Shown in pieces: positions 18,388 to 26,708 of a stretch of DNA of 64,000 nucleotides. Below the pieces are notes generated by a model. The model did no database searches. It was not told the DNA's origin and worked only from the letters and a program-made list of their open reading frames with translations. Origin of the DNA: JADGHX01 sp037200125. Its GTDB lineage: Bacteria; Pseudomonadota; Gammaproteobacteria; Steroidobacterales; Steroidobacteraceae. Location: contig JBBCGS010000002.1 of the NCBI GenBank assembly GCA_037200125.1, forward strand, positions 372,001 through 436,000. Reading direction: 5' to 3'. Both the position numbers and the translations under genes were made by a program. Within the stretch, counting starts at the first letter, position 1, and each line of letters starts with the position of its first letter.

Positions 18388-18966
18388 TCATGCGCGCAGG
18401 ACGCCCTTCGCCTTCGCCGTGTGCGTGGCGATCAGGTCCATGAGCGGAGGCGACAGGCAGTCGTACGGCTCGAGACCCAGTTCCTTCAAGCGCAGGCGCA
18501 CGCCGGCCATTTCTTCAGGCTTCGCGCCGCCACCCTCGATGATGGAGGACACGAACGCCGCGAACTGCGGCTCGGACCAGCCCTGCTCCTTCGAGAGCTC
18601 CACGTGCACGAAATCGAGGCCGTAGAAGGGGTGATCCTTCTTCTCGATGCGGCCGTACATGTGAACGCCACAAACCGTGCAGGCATAGCGCTGAATCACG
18701 GCCGACGGGTCGACGACCTTCAGCTTCTGCTCGTTCGCGGTCACCGTAACGTTGTCGCGCGAGATGACGGCGACGACGGAGAACTTGGCGCCATCCGGCT
18801 TCCAGCACTTGGTGCAACCGCAGGCGTGGTTGAAGGCGACGTTACCCTTGAGGGCGACCGTCACCGGCTGGGAGGTGCACTTGCAGGCGAGCGTGCCGCC
18901 GGCAAAGTCCTTGTTGCCCGCCTTGATACCGTTGTCGATCGAAGGATGTAGTGAAACAGAAGCCAT
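18388..18966 (-). CDS. gfa: S-(hydroxymethyl)glutathione synthase (glutathione-dependent formaldehyde-activating enzyme)
   Basis: This 192-residue Gfa-family zinc protein promotes the condensation of formaldehyde with glutathione. Zinc-binding cysteines are visible as GTLACKCTSQPV, NHACGCTKCWKPDG and YACTVCGVHMYG. It lies between adhC and fghA with gaps of 24 and 16 bases, so the three form one operon that takes formaldehyde to formate. Length and motifs match the gfa of Paracoccus. Confidence 0.93.
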   Translation of the reverse strand: MASVSLHPSIDNGIKAGNKDFAGGTLACKCTSQPVTVALKGNVAFNHACGCTKCWKPDGAKFSVVAVISRDNVTVTANEQKLKVVDPSAVIQRYACTVCGVHMYGRIEKKDHPFYGLDFVHVELSKEQGWSEPQFAAFVSSIIEGGGAKPEEMAGVRLRLKELGLEPYDCLSPPLMDLIATHTAKAKGVLRA

Positions 18967-18990
18967 TGGTTTTCCCCTTGAGTTACGAAA

Positions 18991-20100
18991 TTAGTAAGTC
19001 ACGACCGAACGGATCGACTCACCCTTGTGCATCAGGTCGAAAGCGTCGTTGATCTTGTCGAGCGGCATGACGTGCGTGATCAGGCTGTCGATGTCGATCT
19101 TGCCGTCCATGTACCAGTCCACGATCTTCGGCACGTCGGTGCGGCCGCGCGCGCCGCCGAAGGCCGTGCCTTTCCACACGCGTCCCGTGACGAGCTGGAA
19201 CGGGCGGGTCTTGATCTCCTGCCCGGAGCCGGCGACGCCGATGACCACCGACACGCCCCAGCCGCGGTGGCAGCACTCGAGCGCCTGGCGCATGAGATCG
19301 ACGCTGCCCACGCACTCGAAGCTGTAGTCCGCGCCGCCGTCGGTGAGCGCCACGAGGTGCTGCACGAGATCCCCGCCGACCTCTTTCGGGTTGACGAAAT
19401 GGGTCATGCCGAATTTCTCGGCGAGCGCCTTGCGACGCGGGTTGATGTCGACGCCGATGATCTTGTTGGCGCCGACGAGGCGCGCGCCCTGAATCACGTT
19501 CAGGCCGATGCCGCCGAGGCCGAATACCACGACATTCGCGCCCGGCTCGACCTTCGCGGTGTTGATCACGGCGCCGATGCCCGTCGTCACGCCGCAGCCG
19601 ATGTAGCAGACCTTTTCGAACGGCGCGTCTTCGCGGATCTTTGCGAGCGCGATCTCAGGCAGCACCGTGTAGTTCGAGAACGTGGAGCAGCCCATGTAGT
19701 GGTACACCGGCTTGCCGTCGAGCGAGAAGCGGCTGGTGCCGTCGGGCATCACGCCCTTGCCTTGGGTCGCGCGGATGGCCGTGCACAGATTTGTCTTACG
19801 AGACAGACAGGATTTGCACTGCCGGCATTCGGGCGTGTAGAGCGGAATGACGTGATCGCCCTTCTTCAGCGACGTGACGCCCGGGCCGACGTCGACCACG
19901 ATGCCGGCGCCTTCATGACCGAAGATTGCGGGGAAAATACCTTCCGGGTCCGCGCCGGAGCGCGTGAACTCGTCCGTGTGGCAGATGCCGGTGGCCTTGA
20001 GCTGCACGAGCACTTCGCCGGCCTTCGGCCCATCCAGATCCAGCGTGACGACTTCGAGCGGTTTACCGGCCGCGAACGCGACGGCTGCTTGGGTTTTCAT
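18991..20100 (-). CDS. adhC: S-(hydroxymethyl)glutathione dehydrogenase / class III alcohol dehydrogenase
   Basis: This zinc- and NAD-dependent enzyme (also called FrmA or FlhA) oxidises S-hydroxymethylglutathione to S-formylglutathione. The start is ATG 20100 (MKTQAAVAF), giving 369 residues; the upstream in-frame extension is not conserved. Catalytic zinc ligands lie in GICHTDEF and GHEGAG, the structural zinc motif is CRQCKSCLSRKTNLC, and the NAD fold has GLGGIGLNVIQGA. It is the first gene of the formaldehyde operon and is divergent from the acyl-CoA dehydrogenase gene across 191 bases. Confidence 0.96.
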   Translation of the reverse strand: MKTQAAVAFAAGKPLEVVTLDLDGPKAGEVLVQLKATGICHTDEFTRSGADPEGIFPAIFGHEGAGIVVDVGPGVTSLKKGDHVIPLYTPECRQCKSCLSRKTNLCTAIRATQGKGVMPDGTSRFSLDGKPVYHYMGCSTFSNYTVLPEIALAKIREDAPFEKVCYIGCGVTTGIGAVINTAKVEPGANVVVFGLGGIGLNVIQGARLVGANKIIGVDINPRRKALAEKFGMTHFVNPKEVGGDLVQHLVALTDGGADYSFECVGSVDLMRQALECCHRGWGVSVVIGVAGSGQEIKTRPFQLVTGRVWKGTAFGGARGRTDVPKIVDWYMDGKIDIDSLITHVMPLDKINDAFDLMHKGESIRSVVTY

Positions 20101-20291
20101 GAGATTTTCTGACCTTTCGAATGAGCGCGGATCGTGAGGGAGGCGGATGTTGTCACTCTCACGCGGCGCCGACAATCCATGCGTAGCGATGCACCGTAGG
20201 TAGGTGACAGCGCAACCGCACGGTGCCACAAGTGTCCCGAAAGCGTGACACTACTGTCGCGCACGTCCAGCCTCCGATTTATGCTCTCTAT

Positions 20292-22088
20292 ATGCCCAAT
20301 CCCTACGACGCACCACTGAAGAACATTCACGCCGCCGTGGAAATCGCGGCCGATGTAACGGGACTGCAATCGATTGCGCGCGCGCGGGAATCCCTGAGCG
20401 CGGACGTCACCGACTCCGTTCTGGAAAACGCGGCGCGGTTCGCGCGCGAAGTCCTTTCGCCGCTGAATCCGATCGGCGACCGCAGCCCCGCGCGCTGCAC
20501 GGAAAGCGGTGTCGTCACCTCGCCCGGATTTGCCGACGCCTATCGCCGCTTCCGCGAAGACGGCTGGTCGTCATTGAATGCGCCCGCTGAAGACGGCGGC
20601 ATGGGACTGACTACACTGATAGCCGCAGCAACAGGCGAGATGTGGGCCGGCGCAAACCTCGCGTTCGCCATGTGTCCGGAAGTTGCGATCGGCGCGGTGG
20701 AAGCGCTCCGGCATCACGCGCCCGAATCGGTGCGCGAGCGATTCCTGCCGCGGGTGGTGAGCGGCGAATGGACCGCCGCGATGTCGCTGACCGAGCCGCA
20801 GGCGGGTTCGGATCTCTCCACGATCCGCACGCGCGCCGAAGCCGAGACAGGCGAAACGAGCGACGCGCCCGGCAGCGCCTGGCGGCTCTTCGGCCGCAAG
20901 ATCTACATTTCATGGGGCGATCACGACTTCGCCGACAACATCGTGCACCTCGTGCTCGCGCGCACGCCGGATGCCCCCGAGGGCTTGCGGGGAATCTCGC
21001 TGTTCGTCGTGCCCAAGCAGGTGACGGGGCCGGACGGGCAGCTCGTTCGCAACGACATCCGGGCCTTCTCCATCGAGCACAAGATGGGCATTCGAGCGAG
21101 CCCGACGTGCTCCATGGTGATGGGCGAGCGCGCGGGCGCGCTCGGCTGGCTCATCGGCAAGCGTCACGAAGGCCTCGCATGCATGTTCACCATGATGAAC
21201 ACGATGCGACTCGGCGTCGGCATCCATTCGCTGGGCCTCGCCGAGCGAGCGCTGCAGCTTGCGCGCACGCATGCGCATGAACGCTTGCAGGGCCGCGGGC
21301 CGGGCGGCGCGCAGCGGCCGATCATCGAGCACGCGGACGTGCGACGGATGCTGCTGCAGATGAAGGCGCTCACGCATGCCGCGCGCGGGCTCGTCTATGT
21401 GACCGCGGCGACGCTCGACGTTGCGCAACTGGCAGGCGACGCCACTGCTCGCACCGCCGCCCTGAATCGCGCGTCGCTTCTCACGCCAGTTGTGAAGGCG
21501 TGGGTCTCCGAAGTGGGTAACGAGGTCGCCTCGCTCGGGGTACAGGTCCACGGCGGCACGGGCTATGTCGACGACGCGGAGATCTCGCAGGTCTATCGGG
21601 ATTCGCGCATCGGGCCGATCTTCGAGGGCACGAACTACATCCAGGCGCAGGACCTTCTCGGCCGCAAGATCGTGCGCGACCGCGCCGAAACGCTGAACGC
21701 CCTGCTCGACGACATCGCCGCGACCGCGGCTAACCTGCCTGCGGAAATCCCGGCGCTGGCGGGGCTGCGCTTTCAGCTCGCCACTTGCGGCAAGCGATTG
21801 CGCGAGGCGAGCCAGGACATCATCCATCTCGCCGTGTCGGATGTGGAGCTGATCGGCTCCATCGCGCACCACTATCTGCAATGGCTTGGCGTGCTGGTGG
21901 GCGGGTGGCAGCTGGCACTCGCGGCGAACCGCGCACTCAGCGGCGCAAAGGATGACCCCGACGCGCGCGCGGTGGTCGCTCTCGCGGGGTTCTACGCGTC
22001 GCACGTCATGCCTCGCGCGCTCATGCACGAGATGATCGTGCGGCAAGGCTCGCTGCCAGTCACCGCGGCGAACATCGGCCAGATCTAG
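20292..22088 (+). CDS. acyl-CoA dehydrogenase family protein (long, DmdC-type)
   Basis: This 598-residue flavoprotein should introduce a double bond into an acyl-CoA. The start ATG 20292 (MPNPYDAPLKN) matches the typical N-terminus of the long acyl-CoA dehydrogenases related to 3-methylmercaptopropionyl-CoA dehydrogenase. Visible motifs are AAMSLTEPQAGSDLS for FAD binding, MNTMRLGVGIHSLGLAERAL, and RIGPIFEGTNYIQAQDLLGRK with the catalytic-base glutamate. The extra C-terminal domain of about 130 residues is usual for this branch. The substrate is unknown. Nearby thiolase, thioesterase and aromatic-acid transporter suggest an arylpropionyl- or fatty-acyl-CoA. Confidence 0.88.
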   Translation: MPNPYDAPLKNIHAAVEIAADVTGLQSIARARESLSADVTDSVLENAARFAREVLSPLNPIGDRSPARCTESGVVTSPGFADAYRRFREDGWSSLNAPAEDGGMGLTTLIAAATGEMWAGANLAFAMCPEVAIGAVEALRHHAPESVRERFLPRVVSGEWTAAMSLTEPQAGSDLSTIRTRAEAETGETSDAPGSAWRLFGRKIYISWGDHDFADNIVHLVLARTPDAPEGLRGISLFVVPKQVTGPDGQLVRNDIRAFSIEHKMGIRASPTCSMVMGERAGALGWLIGKRHEGLACMFTMMNTMRLGVGIHSLGLAERALQLARTHAHERLQGRGPGGAQRPIIEHADVRRMLLQMKALTHAARGLVYVTAATLDVAQLAGDATARTAALNRASLLTPVVKAWVSEVGNEVASLGVQVHGGTGYVDDAEISQVYRDSRIGPIFEGTNYIQAQDLLGRKIVRDRAETLNALLDDIAATAANLPAEIPALAGLRFQLATCGKRLREASQDIIHLAVSDVELIGSIAHHYLQWLGVLVGGWQLALAANRALSGAKDDPDARAVVALAGFYASHVMPRALMHEMIVRQGSLPVTAANIGQI

Positions 22089-22143
22089 AAAAAACGACGC
22101 CGCGCTGGCACGAGACTGCACGTCCCGGGCCAACGCGGCGTTG
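22089..22143 (-). terminator. terminator of the AAHS transporter gene
   Basis: A long stem is formed by GACGCCGCGCTGGC (22096-22109) and its imperfect complement ending at 22142. On the minus strand it is followed by TTTTTT (22089-22094), directly against the acyl-CoA dehydrogenase stop. It should terminate the minus-strand transporter and could partly serve the converging plus-strand gene. Confidence 0.7.
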
Positions 22144-22166
22144 CGAACCCCCTCGCAATAACCGGA

Positions 22167-23546
22167 TCAGGTCGTCGTCGCCGCGCCCTTGAGCGACACC
22201 GGCTGACGCTGGCTTTCGTCTTCCACGAGCTCGCCCGAATCATCCGGACGCAGCCGCAGGAAGCTGATGATGATCGCGGCAATCAACGAGCCGAGCGCCA
22301 GGAACATGGCGACGGTCGGCACAGGGATGCCGCCCTGGAACAGATACCCGGCGATGATCGGCGACAACACCGAGCCGCCGCGGCCTACGCCGATGCCAAA
22401 GCCCGTGCCGGTCGCGCGCACATGGGTCGGGAACGCGTGGGCGAAGATCGCATACATGCCGACGATCGCGCCGTTCGTGAAGAAGCCCGAAATCGCGCAC
22501 AGCAGGGACAGGATGTCGAGGTCCTTCGGCGAATGGCCGAAGATCGCCACGGTGACGGTCGACAGGATCATCGCCGCGATGGTCAGGCCCTTTACACCGA
22601 AACGCAGCGTCAGCAGGCCAAGCACAGCACCGCCCACGGCGCCACCCACGTTCGCCCACACGAGCACGCCAGCCGCGGCGGAGGCTGCGAAGCCCATGTC
22701 CGCGACGATGTTCGGCGTCCACTTGAGCACGAAGTAGAACGTCGTGATGTGGAAGAAATAGCCCGCCGCGACGAGGATCGACGTGAGGATCAGGTTGGGC
22801 CCGAAGATCTCCATCACCGAGCGCTTGCGCACGTCGTCCGAGATGACCGGCAGCGCGCTCACCGTGGCCTTTTTCATGCGCACGAGAGTGCGGTTGATCT
22901 TTTCGAGCGCACCGGCCGGCTGCTTGCGGGTCAGCCACGAAACCGATTCAGGCACGAAAATCAGCGTCAGCGGGATGAAGGCGGCCGTGAACCCGGCCCC
23001 GAGATAGAACACCGACTGCCACGAATAGGTCTTCAGCAGCTCCTTGGCGATGAGGCCGCCGATGACCGCGCCGATCGGATAGCCGATCGACATGATCGAC
23101 ACACACAGGTGCCGCGACTTGTGGTTGGAGAACTCGGACGCCACCGCATTGATCGCCGCGAGCACGCCGCCGATGCCGAGGCCCGTGATCACGCGCCAGG
23201 ACATGAGCTCGTAGATATTCGAGGTATGCGCCGCCATGAACATGCCGAGGAGCATCAGGACCAGGCACCCCAGGATCGTCGGGCGCCGGCCGATCTTGTC
23301 CGCCACGCCACCGAGGAACAGCGAGCCGAGCGCCATGCCGAGCAGCTCCGCCGACAGCACGAAACCGAGCTGGCTCTGGCTGATGGACCAGGCGGACTTG
23401 ATGCCCGGGCCGGCGAATGCGATGGAAAGGACGTCGAACCCGTCGAGCGCATTGAGGCCGACCGTGACCGCCACCGCCGCGATCTGCATGTTGCTCATCG
23501 GGCTCTTGGCGATGGTTTCGCGCGGATCGGTATTCACAGGCTGCAT
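22167..23546 (-). CDS. MFS transporter of the aromatic acid:H+ symporter (AAHS) family
   Basis: This 459-residue protein has twelve predicted membrane helices. It carries the AAHS first-helix signature NALDGFDVLSIAFAGP, whose aspartates are needed for transport in PcaK, and the cytoplasmic loop GGVADKIGRRPT between helices 2 and 3. PcaK, VanK and BenK belong to this family and import 4-hydroxybenzoate, vanillate or benzoate. In this setting vanillate, protocatechuate or a hydroxycinnamate is the likely cargo, but specificity cannot be read. It is transcribed away from the thioesterase-thiolase pair, with 114 bases between. Confidence 0.88.
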   Translation of the reverse strand: MQPVNTDPRETIAKSPMSNMQIAAVAVTVGLNALDGFDVLSIAFAGPGIKSAWSISQSQLGFVLSAELLGMALGSLFLGGVADKIGRRPTILGCLVLMLLGMFMAAHTSNIYELMSWRVITGLGIGGVLAAINAVASEFSNHKSRHLCVSIMSIGYPIGAVIGGLIAKELLKTYSWQSVFYLGAGFTAAFIPLTLIFVPESVSWLTRKQPAGALEKINRTLVRMKKATVSALPVISDDVRKRSVMEIFGPNLILTSILVAAGYFFHITTFYFVLKWTPNIVADMGFAASAAAGVLVWANVGGAVGGAVLGLLTLRFGVKGLTIAAMILSTVTVAIFGHSPKDLDILSLLCAISGFFTNGAIVGMYAIFAHAFPTHVRATGTGFGIGVGRGGSVLSPIIAGYLFQGGIPVPTVAMFLALGSLIAAIIISFLRLRPDDSGELVEDESQRQPVSLKGAATTT

Positions 23547-23660
23547 GCGCCCCTCTCGACTAGCTAGCTTTTATCTGAACAGGTGCTCCGGAATGCCGGA
23601 GCGTAGCATCCCTCGCCCGCACCGCACCTCTCCATATAACAGTGCGCGACCGCGCAGCGC

Positions 23661-24080
23661 TCACCCCGCCTTGAAGCGTTCGAACAGATCCAGCGGCAGG
23701 GGTTTGGCCTTGATGCCCCCCGGCCGGGCCGGGTCGTGCGCGACCCAGACCCGCTTTTCAAAGCCTTCCACCGCGAGCTCGTCCCCCCGCATGAGGCGGT
23801 GATGGACCTGGAAGCTGCTGCGGCTCCACTCCGGGATGGTCGAGAGAATGACCACGTCATCGCCGAATCTGGACGGGATCCGGAACGAGGAACGCACGTC
23901 CACCACCGGGAAGCCCGCGATCTCGAAGGCTTCGAGCAGCCGCGGCTTGCGATAGCCGAGCGCCTCGAACATTCCGACCGTGCTGATATCGAAGTACTCG
24001 AAGTAGCGCGGGAAATAGACGATGCCGGCGGGGTCGCAGTCGCCCCATTCGATACGCACGTTGCGGGTAACAGTCAGCAT
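23661..24080 (-). CDS. 4-hydroxybenzoyl-CoA thioesterase-family hotdog protein
   Basis: This 139-residue single-hotdog protein carries EWGDCDPAGIVYFPRYFEYF, the signature of Pseudomonas 4-hydroxybenzoyl-CoA thioesterase in which the aspartate of the D-P-A-G-I-V loop acts in hydrolysis. I chose ATG 24080; a GTG three codons earlier is possible. It follows the thiolase gene by about 60 bases. Releasing an aryl carboxylate from CoA after thiolytic chain shortening would fit this pairing. YbgC-like general thioesterases share the motif, so the substrate remains open. Confidence 0.85.
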   Translation of the reverse strand: MLTVTRNVRIEWGDCDPAGIVYFPRYFEYFDISTVGMFEALGYRKPRLLEAFEIAGFPVVDVRSSFRIPSRFGDDVVILSTIPEWSRSSFQVHHRLMRGDELAVEGFEKRVWVAHDPARPGGIKAKPLPLDLFERFKAG

Positions 24081-24140
24081 CCGAGACACCCGTTCACAGT
24101 CGGCACGACGCTTCTCCAGACTCGTTCACAGCGACACCCC

Positions 24141-25391
24141 TTAGACCCTTTCCAGCAGCATGGCGATACCCTGCCCGCCGCCAATACAGGCGGACGAAAT
24201 GCCGTAGCGCCCGCCGGACCGCTGCAGCTCGCGCGCCAGCGTGAGCGTAAGCCGCACGCCCGACGCGCCCAGCGGATGGCCAATGGCGATGGCCCCGCCG
24301 TTCACGTTGAGCTTCGACTGATCGATATCGAGCTCCTTCACGCAGGCGAGCACCTGGCAGCTGAACGCCTCGTTGATCTCGAGCCGGTCGATGTCGGCGA
24401 GCTTGAGGCCGGTGGCCCCGAGCAGCGCCTTGATCGCGTTGACCGGCCCGATGCCCATGATCTCCGCCGGCACACCCACGGCGACGCAGGCCACCACCCG
24501 TGCGAGCGGCGGCACCTTCAGCTTCTTCAGGTAGTCCCCGGAGGCAACGAGGACGCCAGCGGCCCCATCGACGATCGCCGAGCTGTTGCCGCCCGTCTGC
24601 ACGCCGCCGAACGCGGGCCGGATGCGCGCGAGCGTTTCGAGCGACGTCGGGCGCACGTGGGTATCGCGCTCGGCGGCCGGCTCCTTGCCGAGCAGCTTGA
24701 TGGCGCGCGGCTCGAGCCCTTTGACCTCGAACGTCTCGTTCTTCACGGCGCAGATTTCGCCAGCGAGGAATCCGCTTTCCTGCGCGGCGATGGCGCGCTC
24801 GAAGCTGCGCGCGGCATAGGCATCGACTTCGGGACGGTGGATGTCGTAGCGCCGGGCGAGGTTCTCCGCCGTGCCGCCCATGTTGGTGTCGACCGCCGGG
24901 TCCAGCAGCGCTTCCCACAGAAAGTCCTTGAACTCCACGGGCGCGCCCAACCGGAAACCGGCTCGATGGGTGTAGGCCGCGATGGGGTTGCGGCTCATGG
25001 ACTCCGCGCCCACGCACAGCGCGAGGCAGGCGCGGCCGAGCGTGATCGCGTCCGCCGCCTGACTGATGATCTCGATGCCGGAGCCGCAGACTCGCTGCAC
25101 GAGATGCGCCGGAACCTCCAGAGGTACACCAGCGTATAACCCGATGTGCCTCGGTAACACGTAAGCGTCGAAGCTGGTCTGTGCCATTGACGCCGTGATG
25201 ACCGTGCCGACGTCCGCTGCCAGAGCGCCCGATCGTGCCAGCACCTCGCGCGCCGCCTTGATGCCAAGGTCGATGGGCGACGCCAGGCTCAACGCCTGCG
25301 TGTAATCGACGAATGGCGTGCGAACGCCGGCGAGCAGCCAGGCGTCCTGAAAGCGGGAGACGAGAGCGCGGGAAGAATCCATGGCGGGCAT
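24141..25391 (-). CDS. thiolase (acetyl-CoA C-acyltransferase)
   Basis: This 416-residue thiolase has the nucleophile C102 in VQRVCGSGIEI, the LEINEAFSCQVLA asparagine loop, NGGAIAIGHPLGASGVRL with the catalytic histidine, and the second cysteine in SSACIGGGQGIA. The start ATG 25391 has GAAGG about 8 bases upstream. It would cleave a 3-oxoacyl-CoA with CoA. Its partners (thioesterase downstream, AAHS transporter, acyl-CoA dehydrogenase across the operon) suggest a side-chain beta-oxidation route. It is clearly different from PcaF at 60.2 kb. Confidence 0.9.
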   Translation of the reverse strand: MPAMDSSRALVSRFQDAWLLAGVRTPFVDYTQALSLASPIDLGIKAAREVLARSGALAADVGTVITASMAQTSFDAYVLPRHIGLYAGVPLEVPAHLVQRVCGSGIEIISQAADAITLGRACLALCVGAESMSRNPIAAYTHRAGFRLGAPVEFKDFLWEALLDPAVDTNMGGTAENLARRYDIHRPEVDAYAARSFERAIAAQESGFLAGEICAVKNETFEVKGLEPRAIKLLGKEPAAERDTHVRPTSLETLARIRPAFGGVQTGGNSSAIVDGAAGVLVASGDYLKKLKVPPLARVVACVAVGVPAEIMGIGPVNAIKALLGATGLKLADIDRLEINEAFSCQVLACVKELDIDQSKLNVNGGAIAIGHPLGASGVRLTLTLARELQRSGGRYGISSACIGGGQGIAMLLERV

Positions 25392-25636
25392 GCGGCGGCC
25401 TTCGAATGAACTGATCGGATGGACTTGTGGGCGCGCCGCTACAACATGGCGTGCTCAGCCGAGCGGGCGTTCCTGCCGGGCCGATATCGACGTATATTAA
25501 ACGACGACGCAGTTGGCGACGTCACATCCGCTGTGGCGAACAAGACACGGAAAGTGCGGGGGCAACAGGGGAGCCAGCCGCATTACCGCCGCGTCTACGT
25601 ATTCGAAGAGCCATCGAATCTCTGGAGAGACGACGA

Positions 25637-26605
25637 ATGGGGTACCTCGAGACGTTCTCGACCGTGGGCATGGATCCACGGCGCAAGTTCGAATTCTGGA
25701 ATGAGATGGCGTGCGCTTCGTTCACGCCCATCTCGTCCGATCCGATCGACCTGCGCTCGTTCACCGGCCGGCTCGCACGCACGCGCATCGGCGAGATGAG
25801 CGCGGCGGAAGTGTTCTCGGACGCGCAGCTGGTGCGTCACTCCCGCTCGCACGTAGCGCGCTCGCGCCTGTCGATGTTCTTCATCCACCTGCAGCTCGAA
25901 GGCGAAAGCGTGAACCGGCAGGACGGGCGTGAAGCGCACCTCGGTCCTGGCGATTTCACCCTGTGCGATACGAACCGGCCATACGAAATCGAGTTCCGCG
26001 CGTCGAACCGGATGCTGGTGGTGGGGATTCCGGACGGGCTCATCCGCCGGCACATCGCCTGCCCCGAGAACGTCGTGGCAATTCCCATGTCGGGCACCAC
26101 CGGGCTCTCGGCGCTGATGTCGGATTTTCTCAGGAGCTTCTGGCGTCAGTGCGCTGAAGAGATCGACTCCGACGTCGTGCCTCGCATGACGAATGCGGCG
26201 CTCGATTTGATGGCGAGCGCTTACACAGTGCTACCGCAGGCGCATTCGGATCGGTCGGCGCTATCGAACGCGCATCGGATTCGGATTGTGAATTACATCG
26301 AGGCGCACCTCGGGGATCCGGATCTCACGCCGATGCGAGTTGCGGGCGCGTGCAAGATGACGCCGCGTTACTTGCATCATCTGTTCTCGCAGGAATCGGA
26401 AACGGTGGCGCGATACATCCTGCGGCGGCGGCTGGAGGAATGTTCTCGCGCGCTGACGATCCCGTCGCAGCGGGGGCGCACGGTAACCGCCATCGCGCTC
26501 GACTACGGGTTCAACAGCCCGACACACTTCGGGCGTGTATTTCGCACGCGGTACGGAATGACGCCGCGCGAATTCCGCGAGCAGCGCGGCGCGACGGAAA
26601 GCTAG
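25637..26605 (+). CDS. AraC-family transcriptional regulator (FeaR-like)
   Basis: I chose ATG 25637 (MGYLETFST), 322 residues, because GGAGAG lies 7 bases upstream. The open frame extends further left without protein-like character. The N-terminal 190 residues resemble the AraC-binding-like domain found in FeaR, and the C-terminal 100 residues hold two helix-turn-helices (LTPMRVAGACKMTPRYLHHL and VTAIALDYGFNSPTHFGRVF). It is divergent from the thiolase gene and converges on the aldehyde dehydrogenase gene, so either flank may be its target. Confidence 0.9.
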   Translation: MGYLETFSTVGMDPRRKFEFWNEMACASFTPISSDPIDLRSFTGRLARTRIGEMSAAEVFSDAQLVRHSRSHVARSRLSMFFIHLQLEGESVNRQDGREAHLGPGDFTLCDTNRPYEIEFRASNRMLVVGIPDGLIRRHIACPENVVAIPMSGTTGLSALMSDFLRSFWRQCAEEIDSDVVPRMTNAALDLMASAYTVLPQAHSDRSALSNAHRIRIVNYIEAHLGDPDLTPMRVAGACKMTPRYLHHLFSQESETVARYILRRRLEECSRALTIPSQRGRTVTAIALDYGFNSPTHFGRVFRTRYGMTPREFREQRGATES

Positions 26606-26623
26606 CGAAAGCCTGAAGAGCTT

Positions 26624-26677
26624 CCTCAGCGCCGGCGCCGTTGAATGCGCCTTCTCAGCCGCCCGGCGATTGAGGGC
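26624..26677. repeat. REP-like repeat, two direct units
   Basis: Two successive units, CTCAGCGCCGGCGCCGTTGA and CTCAGCCGCCCGGCGATTGA, sit in the convergent gap between the AraC gene and the aldehyde dehydrogenase. The second is identical over 20 bases to the copy at 9267-9286. Each unit contains a CCGGCG core able to form a small hairpin. Confidence 0.65.
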
Positions 26678-26708
26678 GCAGCTTCACGGCGAAGCGGGGC
26701 GCGAAGAA

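Noticed and set aside
23584..23602. GCTCCGG / CCGGAGC hairpin between the AAHS gene and thioesterase
   Set aside because: A 7-bp stem without T-run is common in this base composition; not enough to call a terminator.
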